DNA of 64,000 nt from an uncultured Ectothiorhodospiraceae bacterium (GCA_947259415.1 CAMYMI010000002.1:1-64000), one strand, 5' to 3'. Numbered from the stretch's first letter, positions 54,788-64,000 are shown. Program-made: numbers and translations. The notes: generated by a model from the letters alone, not told the origin.

Positions 54788-56500
54788 ATGCATACGCATA
54801 ATCAGATACCCTTACCCTGCAGATCACCCGCGCAGCACCTCACGTTACGTTCTGGAACCTTTCCCGTAATCGGTTTACTGCTCTGCCTGTTAGCGGGTGG
54901 TGTATTGCCTGTAAAGCTGTTTGCTGCCGGCTTGCCCGGGGCGCAGGATCCTGCTGCAACCACGGTGGCAGTCAATACCCTTGCGTTGCAGCTCGAAGCC
55001 GGGGATTTTCCCCTGCAGGGAGTCGATATCGACTGGACACTGGTCCGGTCCTTCTATGCAGCCAGACAGTTTCAACCGGCCTGGCATGAGAATGGAGCAT
55101 TGTTGCCCGGGGCGATCGAGATCCCGGGGTTGATTGCCTCGGCCAGCCGCGAAGGCCTGTATCCTGAAGAGTATCACCTGAATGAAATTCAGGCCGGTCT
55201 GGATCTGTCGGTAACGTTGTCGCAGGATTCCCTGGACATCATGCTGTCGGACGGGCTGCTCAAGTACATCCGTCATATCCAGAATGGCCGGTTGAATCCA
55301 CAGTTGGCTGATCCGCAATGGCTTATCCACTCAGCGCCCGTCGATGCCGTGGCGCGATTGCAAACAGCACTTGAATCCGCATCACTTAACCGGGCGTTGG
55401 TTGCCTTATCACCCGGGTATCGGGGTTACCAGCGTTTGAAGGACCTGTTGCGGGGCTACCTCTCCCTGGCCAGTGCCGGGGGCTGGCCGACAGTCCCGCC
55501 GGGGCCGAAGCTGGAGAAAGGGGTGTATGACCAGCGCGTGCATTCCCTGCGACACCGGCTGCTGCTTTCAGGTGATATCGATGCAGTTGATGTCATCGAT
55601 TCTTTCGAGTTCGATGCGGAACTCGAGCTTGCCGTACGGCGGTTCCAGGCGCGCCATGGCCTGGAAATCGATGGCATTGTTGGCCGACACACCCTGGCCG
55701 CCTTGAATGTGCCGGTTGAGGAACGCATCCAGCAGATACTTCTGAACATGGAGCGCTGGCGCTGGTTGCCAGAGGAACTGGGTCCCCGTTATCTGCTGGT
55801 GAATATGGCCGGTTTCGATTTACAGGTGGTCGAGAATCAGGTGACCGTCATGGATATGCGGGTCATCATCGGCCGTCCCTACCGTTCAACCCCTGCCTTT
55901 GTCGCCGAAATGACCCACCTGGTCTTCAACCCCTACTGGAATGTACCGCACAAGCTGGCAGTGCTGGACCTGTTGCCCGCACAGCAAAAAGATCCGCAGT
56001 ACCTCACCAGAAAGGGTTTCAGGGTATTCGCGGACTGGAGCAAGGACGCTGCCGAGATCGATCCGGACAGCATCGACTGGTCGCAATACGACGCAAGTAA
56101 CTTCACCTTCCGCTTGCGTCAGGAACCCGGGACAGACAACAGTCTGGGACGGATCAAGTTCATGATGCCGAATCCCTACGCCGTCTATCTGCACGACACG
56201 CCGGCACAACACCTGTTCAAGCGCGCGGTGCGGACGTTCAGTTCAGGCTGCATACGTGTTGAACAGCCACTGCGTCTGGCAAGCTACCTGGTGCAGGACG
56301 AGCGCCGCTGGACGGACGAGAACGTGATGCAAATCATCGAGAGCAGGGAAAACAGCGCTTTGATCCTGCCACGGAAGGTCCCCGTATATATGCTCTACCT
56401 GACGGCCTGGGTGGATGACGCAGGCCGGGCGCATTTCCGCGATGATGTCTATGGTCGTGATCACCTGGTGCGCAAGGCCTGGAATGCCGTGACCGGCTGA
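54788..56500 (+). CDS. Murein L,D-transpeptidase (LdtD/YcbB type)
   Basis: The product of about 570 residues has an N-terminal signal or membrane anchor (FPVIGLLLCLLAGGVLPV), a scaffold domain (FYAARQFQPAWHENG), a peptidoglycan-binding domain (AVRRFQARHGLEIDGIVGRH) and a YkuD catalytic domain ending in FSSGCIRVEQPLRLA with the catalytic Cys and the His (HDTPAQHLF). It makes 3-3 cross-links in the wall. ATG 54788 gives a proper signal peptide; longer open frames run into rsd. A YcbK-type gene follows, as ycbB-ycbK in E. coli. Confidence 0.9.
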   Translation: MHTHNQIPLPCRSPAQHLTLRSGTFPVIGLLLCLLAGGVLPVKLFAAGLPGAQDPAATTVAVNTLALQLEAGDFPLQGVDIDWTLVRSFYAARQFQPAWHENGALLPGAIEIPGLIASASREGLYPEEYHLNEIQAGLDLSVTLSQDSLDIMLSDGLLKYIRHIQNGRLNPQLADPQWLIHSAPVDAVARLQTALESASLNRALVALSPGYRGYQRLKDLLRGYLSLASAGGWPTVPPGPKLEKGVYDQRVHSLRHRLLLSGDIDAVDVIDSFEFDAELELAVRRFQARHGLEIDGIVGRHTLAALNVPVEERIQQILLNMERWRWLPEELGPRYLLVNMAGFDLQVVENQVTVMDMRVIIGRPYRSTPAFVAEMTHLVFNPYWNVPHKLAVLDLLPAQQKDPQYLTRKGFRVFADWSKDAAEIDPDSIDWSQYDASNFTFRLRQEPGTDNSLGRIKFMMPNPYAVYLHDTPAQHLFKRAVRTFSSGCIRVEQPLRLASYLVQDERRWTDENVMQIIESRENSALILPRKVPVYMLYLTAWVDDAGRAHFRDDVYGRDHLVRKAWNAVTG

Positions 56501-56717
56501 TTCTGGCCCACCCGGGTGTCACCAGTGTGATCCCCCGCACAGATTTGGCCAAGGGGCTGTGAGATGCTCAAAAATACCTGCCGGGACAGGGAGTTGTGGC
56601 CAAACGATACGCGGCACTTCCCCTGATTGTATAAGGTATTTACATTTCCCGGATCTGGTGTATAATCGGGCGCTAATTTTTGGGCAAATAATTTATCTTT
56701 TATATACAGTGAGTTAC

Positions 56718-57314
56718 GTGAGCAGATTACTAACGGGCAGATACCATTCGCAGGACAGCCTCATTTCCAAGACCCCGGTTGAAGTGAACCGGCGCGATTT
56801 TCTACGTCTCGGTGCGGGTATTGCCGGTGCGCTGGTTCTGCCGCCCGCATTGGCCAAATCCGCCACAGCCCAGGAGCGCAACCTTCGTTTCAGTAACACC
56901 CACACCGGCGAGAACCTGAAAACGACTTACTGGGTGGAAGGGGAGTACCTGGATGGCAGCCTGCAGGAGATCAATAGCATCCTGCGCGACCATCGTACCA
57001 ACGAGGCGTACAGCATGGACAAGGGTCTGCTTGATCTGCTGTTTGTGCTGCAGTCCCAAGTAGACAGCAAGGACGTCTTTCACATCATTTCCGGCTACCG
57101 TTCACCGGCAACCAATGCCATGTTGAATGGCAAGAGCAAGGGTGTTGCCAAACGCAGTTACCACATGCGCGGCATGGCCATCGACGTCCGCCTGCAAGGC
57201 TGTGAGATCAAAAACCTGCAGCGTGCCGCGCTGGCGCTGAAGGCCGGTGGTGTGGGCTACTATCCTTCCTCCGACTTCATCCACGTCGACGTCGGTCCGG
57301 TACGCAGCTGGTAG
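56718..57314 (+). CDS. ycbK: YcbK-type Tat-exported DUF882 protein
   Basis: The product of about 198 residues has a twin-arginine signal (NRRDFLRLGAGIAGALVLPPA) and a peptidase M15-like domain with metal ligands in SYHMRGMAIDV and SDFIHVDVGPVRSW. The family probably acts on peptidoglycan peptides. GTG 56718 is the chosen start, with GTG 56709 as alternative; both have weak ribosome binding sites. The pairing with an L,D-transpeptidase gene matches E. coli ycbB-ycbK and supports a shared wall function. Confidence 0.88.
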   Translation: MSRLLTGRYHSQDSLISKTPVEVNRRDFLRLGAGIAGALVLPPALAKSATAQERNLRFSNTHTGENLKTTYWVEGEYLDGSLQEINSILRDHRTNEAYSMDKGLLDLLFVLQSQVDSKDVFHIISGYRSPATNAMLNGKSKGVAKRSYHMRGMAIDVRLQGCEIKNLQRAALALKAGGVGYYPSSDFIHVDVGPVRSW

Positions 57315-57461
57315 CTGTACCGCCGGACCAGCCCCGGTCCCCATACCCAGCGTCACCTGGATAAGCCGGTCGCTGCTGATTATCCACAGCCTTAACGCGC
57401 ACCGCAGGCCTGGCCTGTATTGTCCGTGTCCCGCCAGGACTCGTATTCGCCAAGACAATCT

Positions 57462-58247
57462 ATGACGGCACCCGCAACGATTGAAACATTGCTGGAAATC
57501 ATGGCACGTCTGCGTGATCCGCAGCACGGCTGTCCGTGGGATCAGCTGCAGGATTTCCGTAGCATCGCGCCGTTTACCCTTGAAGAGGCCTATGAGGTGG
57601 TCGATGCCATCAACCGGGATGACATGGATGACCTGCAGGACGAACTTGGCGACCTGCTGTTCCAGGTGGTCTACCATGCCCAGATGGCCAATGAGGCCGG
57701 CCGGTTTGATTTCTCCAATGTCCTGCACAGCATCTGTGACAAAATGGTGCGCCGTCACCCCCATGTGTTTGCCGATGAAAAGATTGCCGATGCCGAGGCG
57801 CAAACCCGCGCCTGGGAAAGGCACAAGGAAAGCGAGCGCAAGGCAGGTGCCGGGAGCGCGCTGGACGGTGTGCCTATGGCGCTGCCGGCCTTGACCCGTG
57901 CCTGCAAGTTACAGAGGAAGGCCTCACGGGTGGGCTTCGACTGGCCGGATAGCCACGGCGTCGCTGAAAAGGTGGAGGAGGAACTGCAGGAACTGCGCGC
58001 GGAGCTCGGTGAGACCGCAGACCCTGCTGTCCTGGCTGAAGAGGCCGGCGACCTGCTGTTCGCGGTGGTCAACCTGGTCAGGCATGCCGGTATCGACCCC
58101 GAAACTGCCCTGCACCAGGCCAACCGGAAATTCGCCAGGCGCTTCCAGCGGGTCGAGGCCCTCTGCCGGGAGGCCGGCTATAGTGTCTCTGAGGCGGACC
58201 TCGAGACCCTGGACGGTTACTGGGAGCAGGTCAAACGGGAAGAATGA
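57462..58247 (+). CDS. mazG: Nucleoside triphosphate pyrophosphohydrolase MazG
   Basis: MazG hydrolyses NTPs to NMPs and clears altered nucleotides. The 261-residue product has two MazG domains: the first with HGCPWDQLQDFRSIAPFTLEEA and ELGDLLFQVVYHAQ, the second with KVEEELQELRAEL and EEAGDLLFAVVNLVRH, each with the metal-binding ExxE...ExxD pattern. The start at ATG 57462 is chosen by homology. It converges with mlaA. Confidence 0.95.
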   Translation: MTAPATIETLLEIMARLRDPQHGCPWDQLQDFRSIAPFTLEEAYEVVDAINRDDMDDLQDELGDLLFQVVYHAQMANEAGRFDFSNVLHSICDKMVRRHPHVFADEKIADAEAQTRAWERHKESERKAGAGSALDGVPMALPALTRACKLQRKASRVGFDWPDSHGVAEKVEEELQELRAELGETADPAVLAEEAGDLLFAVVNLVRHAGIDPETALHQANRKFARRFQRVEALCREAGYSVSEADLETLDGYWEQVKREE

Positions 58248-58262
58248 TGAATGACCGCCGGG

Positions 58263-59024
58263 TCAATTCTTGATCTTGTTCTGGCGGTACTGGATATAGG
58301 CATCGCGCACGAAAAGATAGGGGTCGAGGGCATCCCGCTTGATCCCCTCGTAGGTATCCTTGTCGAGCGACAACTCGTTAATTGCATCCAGGACCTTGGC
58401 GCCAATATAGTCCTGATCCTCCCAGGCATAGTAAACCAGGTCCATGCGCGAGTCCGCCAGCAGGCCAATGCCATCCCTGAAACTGGAGGGACCCAGTATC
58501 GGCAACACCAGGTAGAAACCCGGTCCGAAGCCGTAATGGCCCAGGGTCTGGCCGGTGTCCTCGTCCTTCATCCTGATATTGAAGTGTTCTTTCGCGGGAT
58601 CGAAAAAGCCGCCGATACCCAATGTGGTATTGACCGCGAAACGGGTCAGTTCGTTTCCGGCATCCCTGAATCTGAATTGCAGGCCTGAATTAATGAAGCG
58701 TACCGGTGTGGCCAGGTTGCTGAAGAAATTTTGCACCGACACCCGCATCAGCTCCGGGACAACGCGCCGGTAACCCCGGGCGACCGGTTTCATAAGATAG
58801 AAATACAGCTTGTCATTGAACCAGAAGATACCGCGGTTGATTGGCTCAAGGGGATCGGAGACGATGATCTCTTCAATGTCGTTGAACATGAACAGATCAT
58901 CGCCGTCTGGTCCGGCCGTGGTGCTGCCGGTCCCCACGGGATCGATGGTATCTTCACCCAGACCGCTCAGGGGATAGGCGGCCAGCAGAAGCACGATAAG
59001 CAATGTTTTCATCATGTCTCTCAT
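58263..59024 (-). CDS. mlaA: MlaA/VacJ family outer membrane lipid asymmetry protein (no lipobox)
   Basis: MlaA removes misplaced phospholipids from the outer leaflet of the outer membrane. From ATG 59024 (AGGA 7 bases upstream) the product has about 253 residues with a signal peptide (MKTLLIVLLLAAYPLSGLGE) and the VacJ core: DPLEPINRGIFWFND, VRFINSGLQ, RFAVNTTLGIGGFFDPA, LGHYGFGPGFYLVLPILGPSSFRDG (in part) and DPYLFVRDAYIQYRQ. Unlike E. coli MlaA it has no lipobox Cys, so it is not a classical lipoprotein by sequence. mlaC is at the other end of the window. Confidence 0.9.
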   Translation of the reverse strand: MRDMMKTLLIVLLLAAYPLSGLGEDTIDPVGTGSTTAGPDGDDLFMFNDIEEIIVSDPLEPINRGIFWFNDKLYFYLMKPVARGYRRVVPELMRVSVQNFFSNLATPVRFINSGLQFRFRDAGNELTRFAVNTTLGIGGFFDPAKEHFNIRMKDEDTGQTLGHYGFGPGFYLVLPILGPSSFRDGIGLLADSRMDLVYYAWEDQDYIGAKVLDAINELSLDKDTYEGIKRDALDPYLFVRDAYIQYRQNKIKN

Positions 59025-59106
59025 GATCCGATTCCTGTTCCTTCCCCAGCAGTGCATGGTCCTGGCCGTTCTTGCCCATCGAAGCTACCGGTTTCAGGGA
59101 AAGTCG

Positions 59107-59301
59107 TTACACGTCGACATCCTGTCCCGTCCCTGGTGTCACCTCGCCCGGGATGCGGTTGGACTCGTCAAGCCATTCGCCGAGATCGATCAATTTACAG
59201 CGTTCACTGCAGAAAGGCCGCCAGCGCTGCTGTTCCGACCACTCCACAGGTTTGCCGCAGGTCGGACACTGCACCAGCTTCTGCTCCGATGGGGCTGTCA
59301 T
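59107..59301 (-). CDS. yacG: DNA gyrase inhibitor YacG
   Basis: YacG is a small zinc protein that binds GyrB and limits gyrase. The 64-residue product has the four zinc cysteines ([10 protein letters not shown] and [12 protein letters not shown]) and the typical [12 protein letters not shown] segment. It is next to zapD and coaE, the conserved pilBCD-coaE-zapD-yacG order. Confidence 0.95.
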   Translation of the reverse strand: MTAPSEQKLVQCPTCGKPVEWSEQQRWRPFCSERCKLIDLGEWLDESNRIPGEVTPGTGQDVDV

Positions 59302-59334
59302 GAGCGTAAAGCTTAGTTGAAACGACAGGTTCTG

Positions 59335-60138
59335 TCAGATGACGCAACAGGCAAGTTCGAAATCGATGTCCTGCTCGGTTTGCCTGGCTCGTTTTTCTAT
59401 CGTGGAGAATTGCAGAAAGCGCGCAGTAAAACGGTGCCTGCCACCACTCAACTCCGCGAAGTAGGGCACATCCGCTGGTAATGCGATACGTACCAGCTGA
59501 CACGGCATTTTCGGGTCCAGTGTCTCCTGGTAGACGCCGCCATAGGCAATCTGCGGCTTCAGGTCGGTACTGCCCCGCGTCAGTTTGAGTATGAGCTGGA
59601 TGGACTGCCCGATGGCATCGAAATTATGCAGCCAGCGGAACAGGTCGTCGGTGCGCTGGCTGGAGGGCTGCTGCAGCCAGTAATGAAATGCCGGCAGGTC
59701 AAAGTCACAGGTTCCACCCGGGATGGCACTGCGCTGCCGGATGCTGATCAGGAACTCGCTGGTCTTGAGTTCGCTGGCGATCTGCCCGTTGATCCTGTGC
59801 AGGCCGTCTACCCGCACGTCGATGTCCTCCAGCAAGCTGCCCAGTTGCTGACGGTCGATGTCCGGGCTTTGCTCGAGTCGTTTCAGATTGCTGGCATGGC
59901 GCTCGAGTTCTTTCAGCACCTCTGACTTGATGTTGGTATTCGAAATTATCGAGAGGATTTCAAGGATGCAGGTGAGCGTTGCCCGGCTGTCCCATTCGGA
60001 ACTGCGTCTGACATGATGTGCGGCTTGGTTGAACAGGTACTCCAGACGCAGAAACGTTCTTGCCCTTTCATTGAGAGGGTGTTCGTAGAGAACTCGCTGT
60101 GCTGCGGGATGGGGCTGTTTGTCTAGGGCTGCTTCCAC
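59335..60138 (-). CDS. zapD: Cell division protein ZapD
   Basis: ZapD bundles FtsZ filaments at the division ring. The 267-residue product matches the family in YEHPLNERARTFLRLEYLFNQ, CTFDLPAFHYWLQQP-type segment (CDFDLPAFHYWLQQPSSQR) and YGGVYQETLDPKMPCQLVRIAL (in part). It lies between coaE and yacG on the same strand, with 44- and 33-base gaps. Confidence 0.95.
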   Translation of the reverse strand: MEAALDKQPHPAAQRVLYEHPLNERARTFLRLEYLFNQAAHHVRRSSEWDSRATLTCILEILSIISNTNIKSEVLKELERHASNLKRLEQSPDIDRQQLGSLLEDIDVRVDGLHRINGQIASELKTSEFLISIRQRSAIPGGTCDFDLPAFHYWLQQPSSQRTDDLFRWLHNFDAIGQSIQLILKLTRGSTDLKPQIAYGGVYQETLDPKMPCQLVRIALPADVPYFAELSGGRHRFTARFLQFSTIEKRARQTEQDIDFELACCVI

Positions 60139-60182
60139 GGGATCCTATTGTCGCCTACCTGCAGGCAGTGCGCAAATGCTCT

Positions 60183-60836
60183 TCAGGCCGCTCCGTGCGC
60201 AGTGAATTCGAGGTATTTTTCGTGCTGTGTATGGATCTGTGCACCCAATTCATCGAGCGTGCCATCGTTTTTTATGACGTCATCGGCGAGTGCGAGCCGG
60301 TTCTGGCGTGATGCCTGTATCTCCATGATCGCCCTGATCTCTTTCCTGGTACGACCGTCCCGGGCAGCAGCCCGGGCGACCTGGTTGTCTTCCGTGCAAT
60401 CCACGACCAGTATCCGGTCTACCAGGTCCGTCTGGTCGGTCTCCAGCAACAGTGGAATGACGACAATGCAGTAGGGTGCATCGACAGCCTTGATTAATTC
60501 TCTGATTTTCATTCGGATTTTTGGATGAAGGATGGCCTCGAGCCGGCGTCTCTGGGTGCTGTCTGACAATACTCGTTCCCTGAGCCAGTTCCGGTCGAGT
60601 TGTCCGTTGGCGTCGACACAGTGTTCGCCAAAGGCTGTGATGATCTCCTGCAGGGCGGGTTGCCCGGACGCAACCAGGGCATGGGCGATTTCATCGGCAT
60701 CGATGACCGGGACATCCAGGGCTCTGAAGCAATCGGCGACGGTGGACTTGCCGCTGCCAATGCCGCCGGTAAGTCCGACGACCAGTGGCCCCCCGGATTG
60801 GCTCGGGCCGGGTTTGACGCTGCTGGAAGGGTCCAC
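60183..60836 (-). CDS. coaE: Dephospho-CoA kinase
   Basis: CoaE phosphorylates dephospho-CoA in the last step of coenzyme A synthesis. The 217-residue product has the P-loop GLTGGIGSGKSTVADCF, the Asp-containing VIDADEIAHALV and the lid-region motif NQVARAAARDGR. The extra 14 residues before the P-loop are normal. It follows pilD by 15 bases. Confidence 0.96.
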   Translation of the reverse strand: MDPSSSVKPGPSQSGGPLVVGLTGGIGSGKSTVADCFRALDVPVIDADEIAHALVASGQPALQEIITAFGEHCVDANGQLDRNWLRERVLSDSTQRRRLEAILHPKIRMKIRELIKAVDAPYCIVVIPLLLETDQTDLVDRILVVDCTEDNQVARAAARDGRTRKEIRAIMEIQASRQNRLALADDVIKNDGTLDELGAQIHTQHEKYLEFTAHGAA

Positions 60837-60851
60837 GGATGGCGGCCGGGT

Positions 60852-61715
60852 CTAGTTAAGATAGAAGCTGATGATGTCCTGGCCCCACAACAGGGTGATC
60901 CAGCCTGCACAGGCCAGGAACGGTCCGAAGGGGATGGGCTGGCTGCGTTCACGCCCCTTCAGCAGGATGAGCAGGATCCCGGTCGCGGCCCCGACGATCG
61001 AGGAGAACAGGATGACCACGGGTAGTGCTTGCCAGCCGACCCAGGCGCCGATAGCGGCCAGCAGCTTGAAATCACCGTAGCCCATGCCCTCCTTGCCGGT
61101 CGCCAGCTTGAACAGATGGTAGATGCTCCACAGGGACAGGTAGCCCGCCAGGGCACCGATGATGCTGGCATGGGTGTCGACGAAGACACCCCAGAGACTC
61201 AGGGCCAGCCCGGCCCAGAGCAATGGGAGGGTGATGTTATCGGGCAGCAGCTGCCGGTCGTAGTCGATGATACAGAGCGGGATGATGGCCCAGGTGAATC
61301 CGAGTGCGGCAGCGGCCTGCAGCGAGAATCCGAAATGCAGGGCCGTGACGACCGAGGCAATCGCCGTTGCCAGCTCGATGAGCGGGTAGCGTGCCGGTAT
61401 GCGCTCCCTGCAGGCGGCACAGCGACCCTTGAGCAACAGGTAACTGATAACCGGGACATTCTCAATGGCTCGGATACGGTGGCCGCATTTCGGACAGCTG
61501 GAGGCGGGTCTGACCAGGTTGAAAGGCCTGTCCTCGCCTGTATCTGCCGTAGCGGTTTCCAGCAGTTCCCGGCACTGTTGCGACCAGGTACGTTCCAGGA
61601 TGATCGGCAGTCGATAGATGACGACGTTCAGGAAGCTGCCAATCAGCAGGCCGAGTAGCGCGACCACGGTCGCAAAGGCCGCTGGCGATGACTCAAGCAG
61701 TGTCAGCAGGTCCAT
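60852..61715 (-). CDS. pilD: Type IV prepilin peptidase/N-methyltransferase
   Basis: PilD cuts the leader from type IV prepilins and methylates the new N terminus at the inner membrane. The 287-residue product has eight or so membrane helices, the zinc tetracysteine loop (CPKCGH and CAACRE) and the catalytic Asp motifs (DYDRQLLPD and MGYGDFKLL). It follows pilC by 65 bases in the usual pilBCD cluster. Confidence 0.96.
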   Translation of the reverse strand: MDLLTLLESSPAAFATVVALLGLLIGSFLNVVIYRLPIILERTWSQQCRELLETATADTGEDRPFNLVRPASSCPKCGHRIRAIENVPVISYLLLKGRCAACRERIPARYPLIELATAIASVVTALHFGFSLQAAAALGFTWAIIPLCIIDYDRQLLPDNITLPLLWAGLALSLWGVFVDTHASIIGALAGYLSLWSIYHLFKLATGKEGMGYGDFKLLAAIGAWVGWQALPVVILFSSIVGAATGILLILLKGRERSQPIPFGPFLACAGWITLLWGQDIISFYLN

Positions 61716-61780
61716 TCAGTGTACCCATGCGGTTGAGCGCAGGTGCGGTACCGGTGCTTGACAGCCCCCCGGTAAATAGA

Positions 61781-63004
61781 TCAGATCGCAGCGCCCAGTT
61801 TGAAGATCGGCAGGTACATGGCGACCACCAGACCGCCGATGAGGATACCCAGGACCGCCATGATCAGGGGTTCAAGCAGGCTGCTAAGGGCATCGACGGC
61901 GTCATCCACCTCCTGCTCGTAGAAGTCTGCCACCTTGGCGAGCATGCTGTCCAGGGATCCAGATTCCTCGCCGATAGCGACCATCTGCTCGACCATGCTG
62001 GGGAACAGGCCGGTCTGCGACATGGCGAACTGGAGCTGCTGGCCGGTGGCGACACTGTCGCGGATCATGAGGACGGCATCGGAATACACCACGTTACCCG
62101 TTGCACCGGACACCGATTCCAGCGCCTCGACCAGGGGTACGCCGGCGGCAAACATGGTGGACAGGGTGCGCGCATAACGGGCCACGGCGGCCTTGTGCAT
62201 GATCGGGCCAACAATCGGGACCTTCAGGATGAAGCGGTCGAACGCCCGTGCAAATCTGCGCGAGCGCTTCTTGGCCTGCAGGAAGCCAACGAAGCTGCCA
62301 ATGGCAATGCCAAAGACCAGCCACCACCATTGCTGCATGAACTCGGAAAGACCCACGACCATGCGGGTAAAGGCGGGCAGGTCGGCGCCGAAGCCGCTGA
62401 ACAACTCCTCGAACTGAGGCACCACGAAAATCAGCAGGATGGCGGTGACGATGACGGCAACAATGATAACCGCGGCCGGATAGAACATGGCCTTCTTGAT
62501 CTTTGACTTGAGGTACTCGGTTTTTTCCTTGTAGGTGGCGATCTTGTCGAGCAGGGTCTCGAGTACACCGGCCGATTCGCCGGCACTGACCAGGCTCACC
62601 ACCAGGTCATCAAAGTAGATGGGGTGCTTGGCAAGGGTTTCCGACAGGCTGGTGCCGGATTCGACCTCGTTCTTGATCTTCAGGAGCAGCTCGCGCATCC
62701 CGGCGTTGTCATGACCGCGGCCGATGATCTCGAAGGCCTGCACCAGGGGGACGCCGGCTCCCATCATGGTGGCCAGCTGGCGGAAGAATACCGCGATATC
62801 CTTGGGAACAATCTTTTTCTTGGCCCCCTTGGAAAACAGAGCAGACTGTTTTTTGACCTTGAGCGGCTTAATGCCCTGCTTGCGCAGGTCAGCCTTGATC
62901 AGTGAGGGGTTGCTGCCGCGGGTCTGGCCCTTGACGCGCATGCCGCGCTTGTCCGTGCCAGTCCAGATGAATGTATCCGGTTCCTTAAGTGCTTTCTCTG
63001 CCAT
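61781..63004 (-). CDS. pilC: Type IV pilus inner membrane platform protein PilC
   Basis: PilC is the membrane platform that couples the pilus ATPases to pilin assembly. The 407-residue product has two T2SSF domains (FRQLATMMGAGVPLVQAFEII and YARTLSTMFAAGVPLVEALE) and three membrane helices. It begins 3 bases after the pilB stop, so the two genes are tightly linked. Confidence 0.96.
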   Translation of the reverse strand: MAEKALKEPDTFIWTGTDKRGMRVKGQTRGSNPSLIKADLRKQGIKPLKVKKQSALFSKGAKKKIVPKDIAVFFRQLATMMGAGVPLVQAFEIIGRGHDNAGMRELLLKIKNEVESGTSLSETLAKHPIYFDDLVVSLVSAGESAGVLETLLDKIATYKEKTEYLKSKIKKAMFYPAAVIIVAVIVTAILLIFVVPQFEELFSGFGADLPAFTRMVVGLSEFMQQWWWLVFGIAIGSFVGFLQAKKRSRRFARAFDRFILKVPIVGPIMHKAAVARYARTLSTMFAAGVPLVEALESVSGATGNVVYSDAVLMIRDSVATGQQLQFAMSQTGLFPSMVEQMVAIGEESGSLDSMLAKVADFYEQEVDDAVDALSSLLEPLIMAVLGILIGGLVVAMYLPIFKLGAAI

Positions 63005-63007
63005 GAT

Positions 63008-64000
63008 TTATTCCTTGGTGACTCGATCGACTTCATCCAGGCTGGTGATGCCGGCGGCGACCTTTTTCAGGCCGGATTCCCTCAGGTCGGCGATCCCCTC
63101 AAGCTTGGCCTGTTCTTCCAGCTGCATGGAATTACCCCCTTCCATGATCAGTCGTCCCATCTCTTCCGAAACCGGCATGCACTGATAGATACCCACCCGG
63201 CCCTTGTAACCACCGGTGCAACTATCACAACCGATGGGTCCGTACAGGGTGAGCTCATTAAGTTGTTGTTCGGTAAAACCGGCCTTGGCCAGTGCCTCAT
63301 GTGGTATATCAAGTTCCTTCTTGCACTTGTTGCACAGGCGTCGTGCCAGGCGCTGGGCCATGATCAGGTGGACCGCCGAGGCAATGTTATAGGGCGGTAC
63401 CCCCATATTGGCAAGGCGCGTCAGTGTCTGCGGGGCGTCGTTGGTATGCAGGGTGGACAGGACCAGGTGACCGGTCTGTGCGGCCTTGACGGCAATCTCC
63501 GCCGTTTCCAGGTCGCGGATCTCGCCGACCATGATGATGTCCGGGTCCTGTCGCAGGAATGCCCGCAGCGCCAGGGAGAATTCCAGGCCGGCTTTCGGGT
63601 TGACATTGACCTGGTTGATTCCCATGACATTGATTTCGACCGGATCCTCGCAGGTCGAGATATTGCGGTCGGGGGTGTTCAGCATATTCAGGCCGGTATA
63701 TAGGGTGACCGTTTTACCGCTGCCGGTCGGTCCGGTGACCAGCACCATCCCATAGGGTTTGTTAATCGCTTCAATAAAGGTATTTTTCTGTTCCTCTTCG
63801 AAGCCAAGGGCATCCACACCGATCTGCGCGGCGCTGCCATCCAGGATACGCAGCACCACCTTCTCGCCATAGAGTGTCGGCAGGGTGTTGACACGAAAAT
63901 CGATGGAGCGGTTTTTCGACAGGTTCATCTTGATGCGGCCATCTTGCGGTACCCGACGTTCGGCAATGTTCATACGGCTCATCACCTTGAGCCGTGCCAC
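63008..64000 (-). CDS. pilB: Type IV pilus assembly ATPase PilB, C-terminal part (cut by window edge)
   Basis: PilB powers pilus extension. The visible 330 residues cover the end of the N2 domain ([22 protein letters not shown]), Walker A ([14 protein letters not shown]), the Asp box, Walker B ([16 protein letters not shown]), the His box ([16 protein letters not shown]) and the zinc tetracysteine region (CNKCKKEL and CDSCTGG). It lies upstream of pilC. The N-terminal part is beyond base 64000. Confidence 0.95.
   Translation of the reverse strand: MARLKVMSRMNIAERRVPQDGRIKMNLSKNRSIDFRVNTLPTLYGEKVVLRILDGSAAQIGVDALGFEEEQKNTFIEAINKPYGMVLVTGPTGSGKTVTLYTGLNMLNTPDRNISTCEDPVEINVMGINQVNVNPKAGLEFSLALRAFLRQDPDIIMVGEIRDLETAEIAVKAAQTGHLVLSTLHTNDAPQTLTRLANMGVPPYNIASAVHLIMAQRLARRLCNKCKKELDIPHEALAKAGFTEQQLNELTLYGPIGCDSCTGGYKGRVGIYQCMPVSEEMGRLIMEGGNSMQLEEQAKLEGIADLRESGLKKVAAGITSLDEVDRVTKE

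Overview
The window looks like ordinary chromosome from a free-living gammaproteobacterium, probably in or near the Chromatiales/Ectothiorhodospiraceae/Thiohalobacter part of the class. This rests on classic gammaproteobacterial gene blocks (mreBCD-mrdA-rodA-mltB-rlpA-dacA-dat, prmC-prfA-hemA, lolB-ispE-tRNA-prs-rplY-pth-ychF, pilB-pilC-pilD-coaE-zapD-yacG, fabA-fabB), GC-rich codons and tight ATGA/GTGA gene overlaps. No rRNA, CRISPR array, intact insertion sequence or prophage was seen. The exact taxon is inference.

Layout. 1-2600: the start of mlaC (cut by the window edge), a long intergenic stretch with a sigma-54-type promoter in front of a small secreted Ala-rich protein, and a DUF481 outer membrane protein. 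2.7-5.3 kb: ispG, then lexA behind two tandem SOS boxes, with a SulA-like gene overlapping its end. 5.4-16 kb: a long minus-strand envelope block covering cell-shape genes (mreBCD, mrdA, rodA), peptidoglycan enzymes (mltB, rlpA, dacA), dat and two poorly known genes. 16-21 kb: gatCAB and pdxB, with repeat elements between them. 21-25.4 kb: moeB-like, a Cys-rich unknown, prmC, prfA, hemA. 25.6-33 kb: TPR lipoprotein, lolB, ispE, tRNA-Gln, prs, rplY, pth, ychF, tRNA-Met. 33-46 kb: mixed housekeeping and accessory genes (SLT lipoprotein, inositol phosphatase family, sthA, nadA, Sel1 repeat protein, tandem thioredoxin protein, fabBA, yajQ, a receiver protein with a degenerate GGDEF domain, yihY, yjbQ, zapG). 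46.5-53 kb: yggS, a 2-hydroxyacid dehydrogenase, a chalcone-isomerase-like protein, two Nudix genes, a DUF4382 lipoprotein, a YkgJ-type protein and a RibD-C-type reductase. 52.9-58 kb: an unusual two-gene iscR-iscU unit, then rsd, an L,D-transpeptidase, a YcbK-type Tat protein and mazG. 58-64 kb: mlaA, yacG, zapD, coaE, pilD, pilC and the C-terminal part of pilB.

How the genes work together. The dominant theme is the cell envelope: peptidoglycan elongation and remodelling, lipoprotein sorting (LolB), outer membrane lipid asymmetry (MlaC and MlaA at the two ends), unsaturated fatty acids (FabA/FabB) and type IV pili. A second theme is translation and its quality control: GatCAB, PrfA, PrmC, Pth, YchF, L25 and two tRNAs.

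The most interesting signals are these. (1) An iscR-iscU operon without iscS, whose IscR has no cysteine at all, although a good match to the type 1 IscR operator covers its own promoter. (2) A sigma-54 promoter driving a tiny secreted protein. (3) A 25-bp duplication of the tRNA-Gln 3' end enclosing a hairpin-rich insert. (4) mreC with no ordinary start codon near its conserved N terminus. (5) A HMA-like protein with no CxxC motif but a Cys-rich tail. I found no large new multi-gene system; the iscR-iscU arrangement is the best candidate for new biology.
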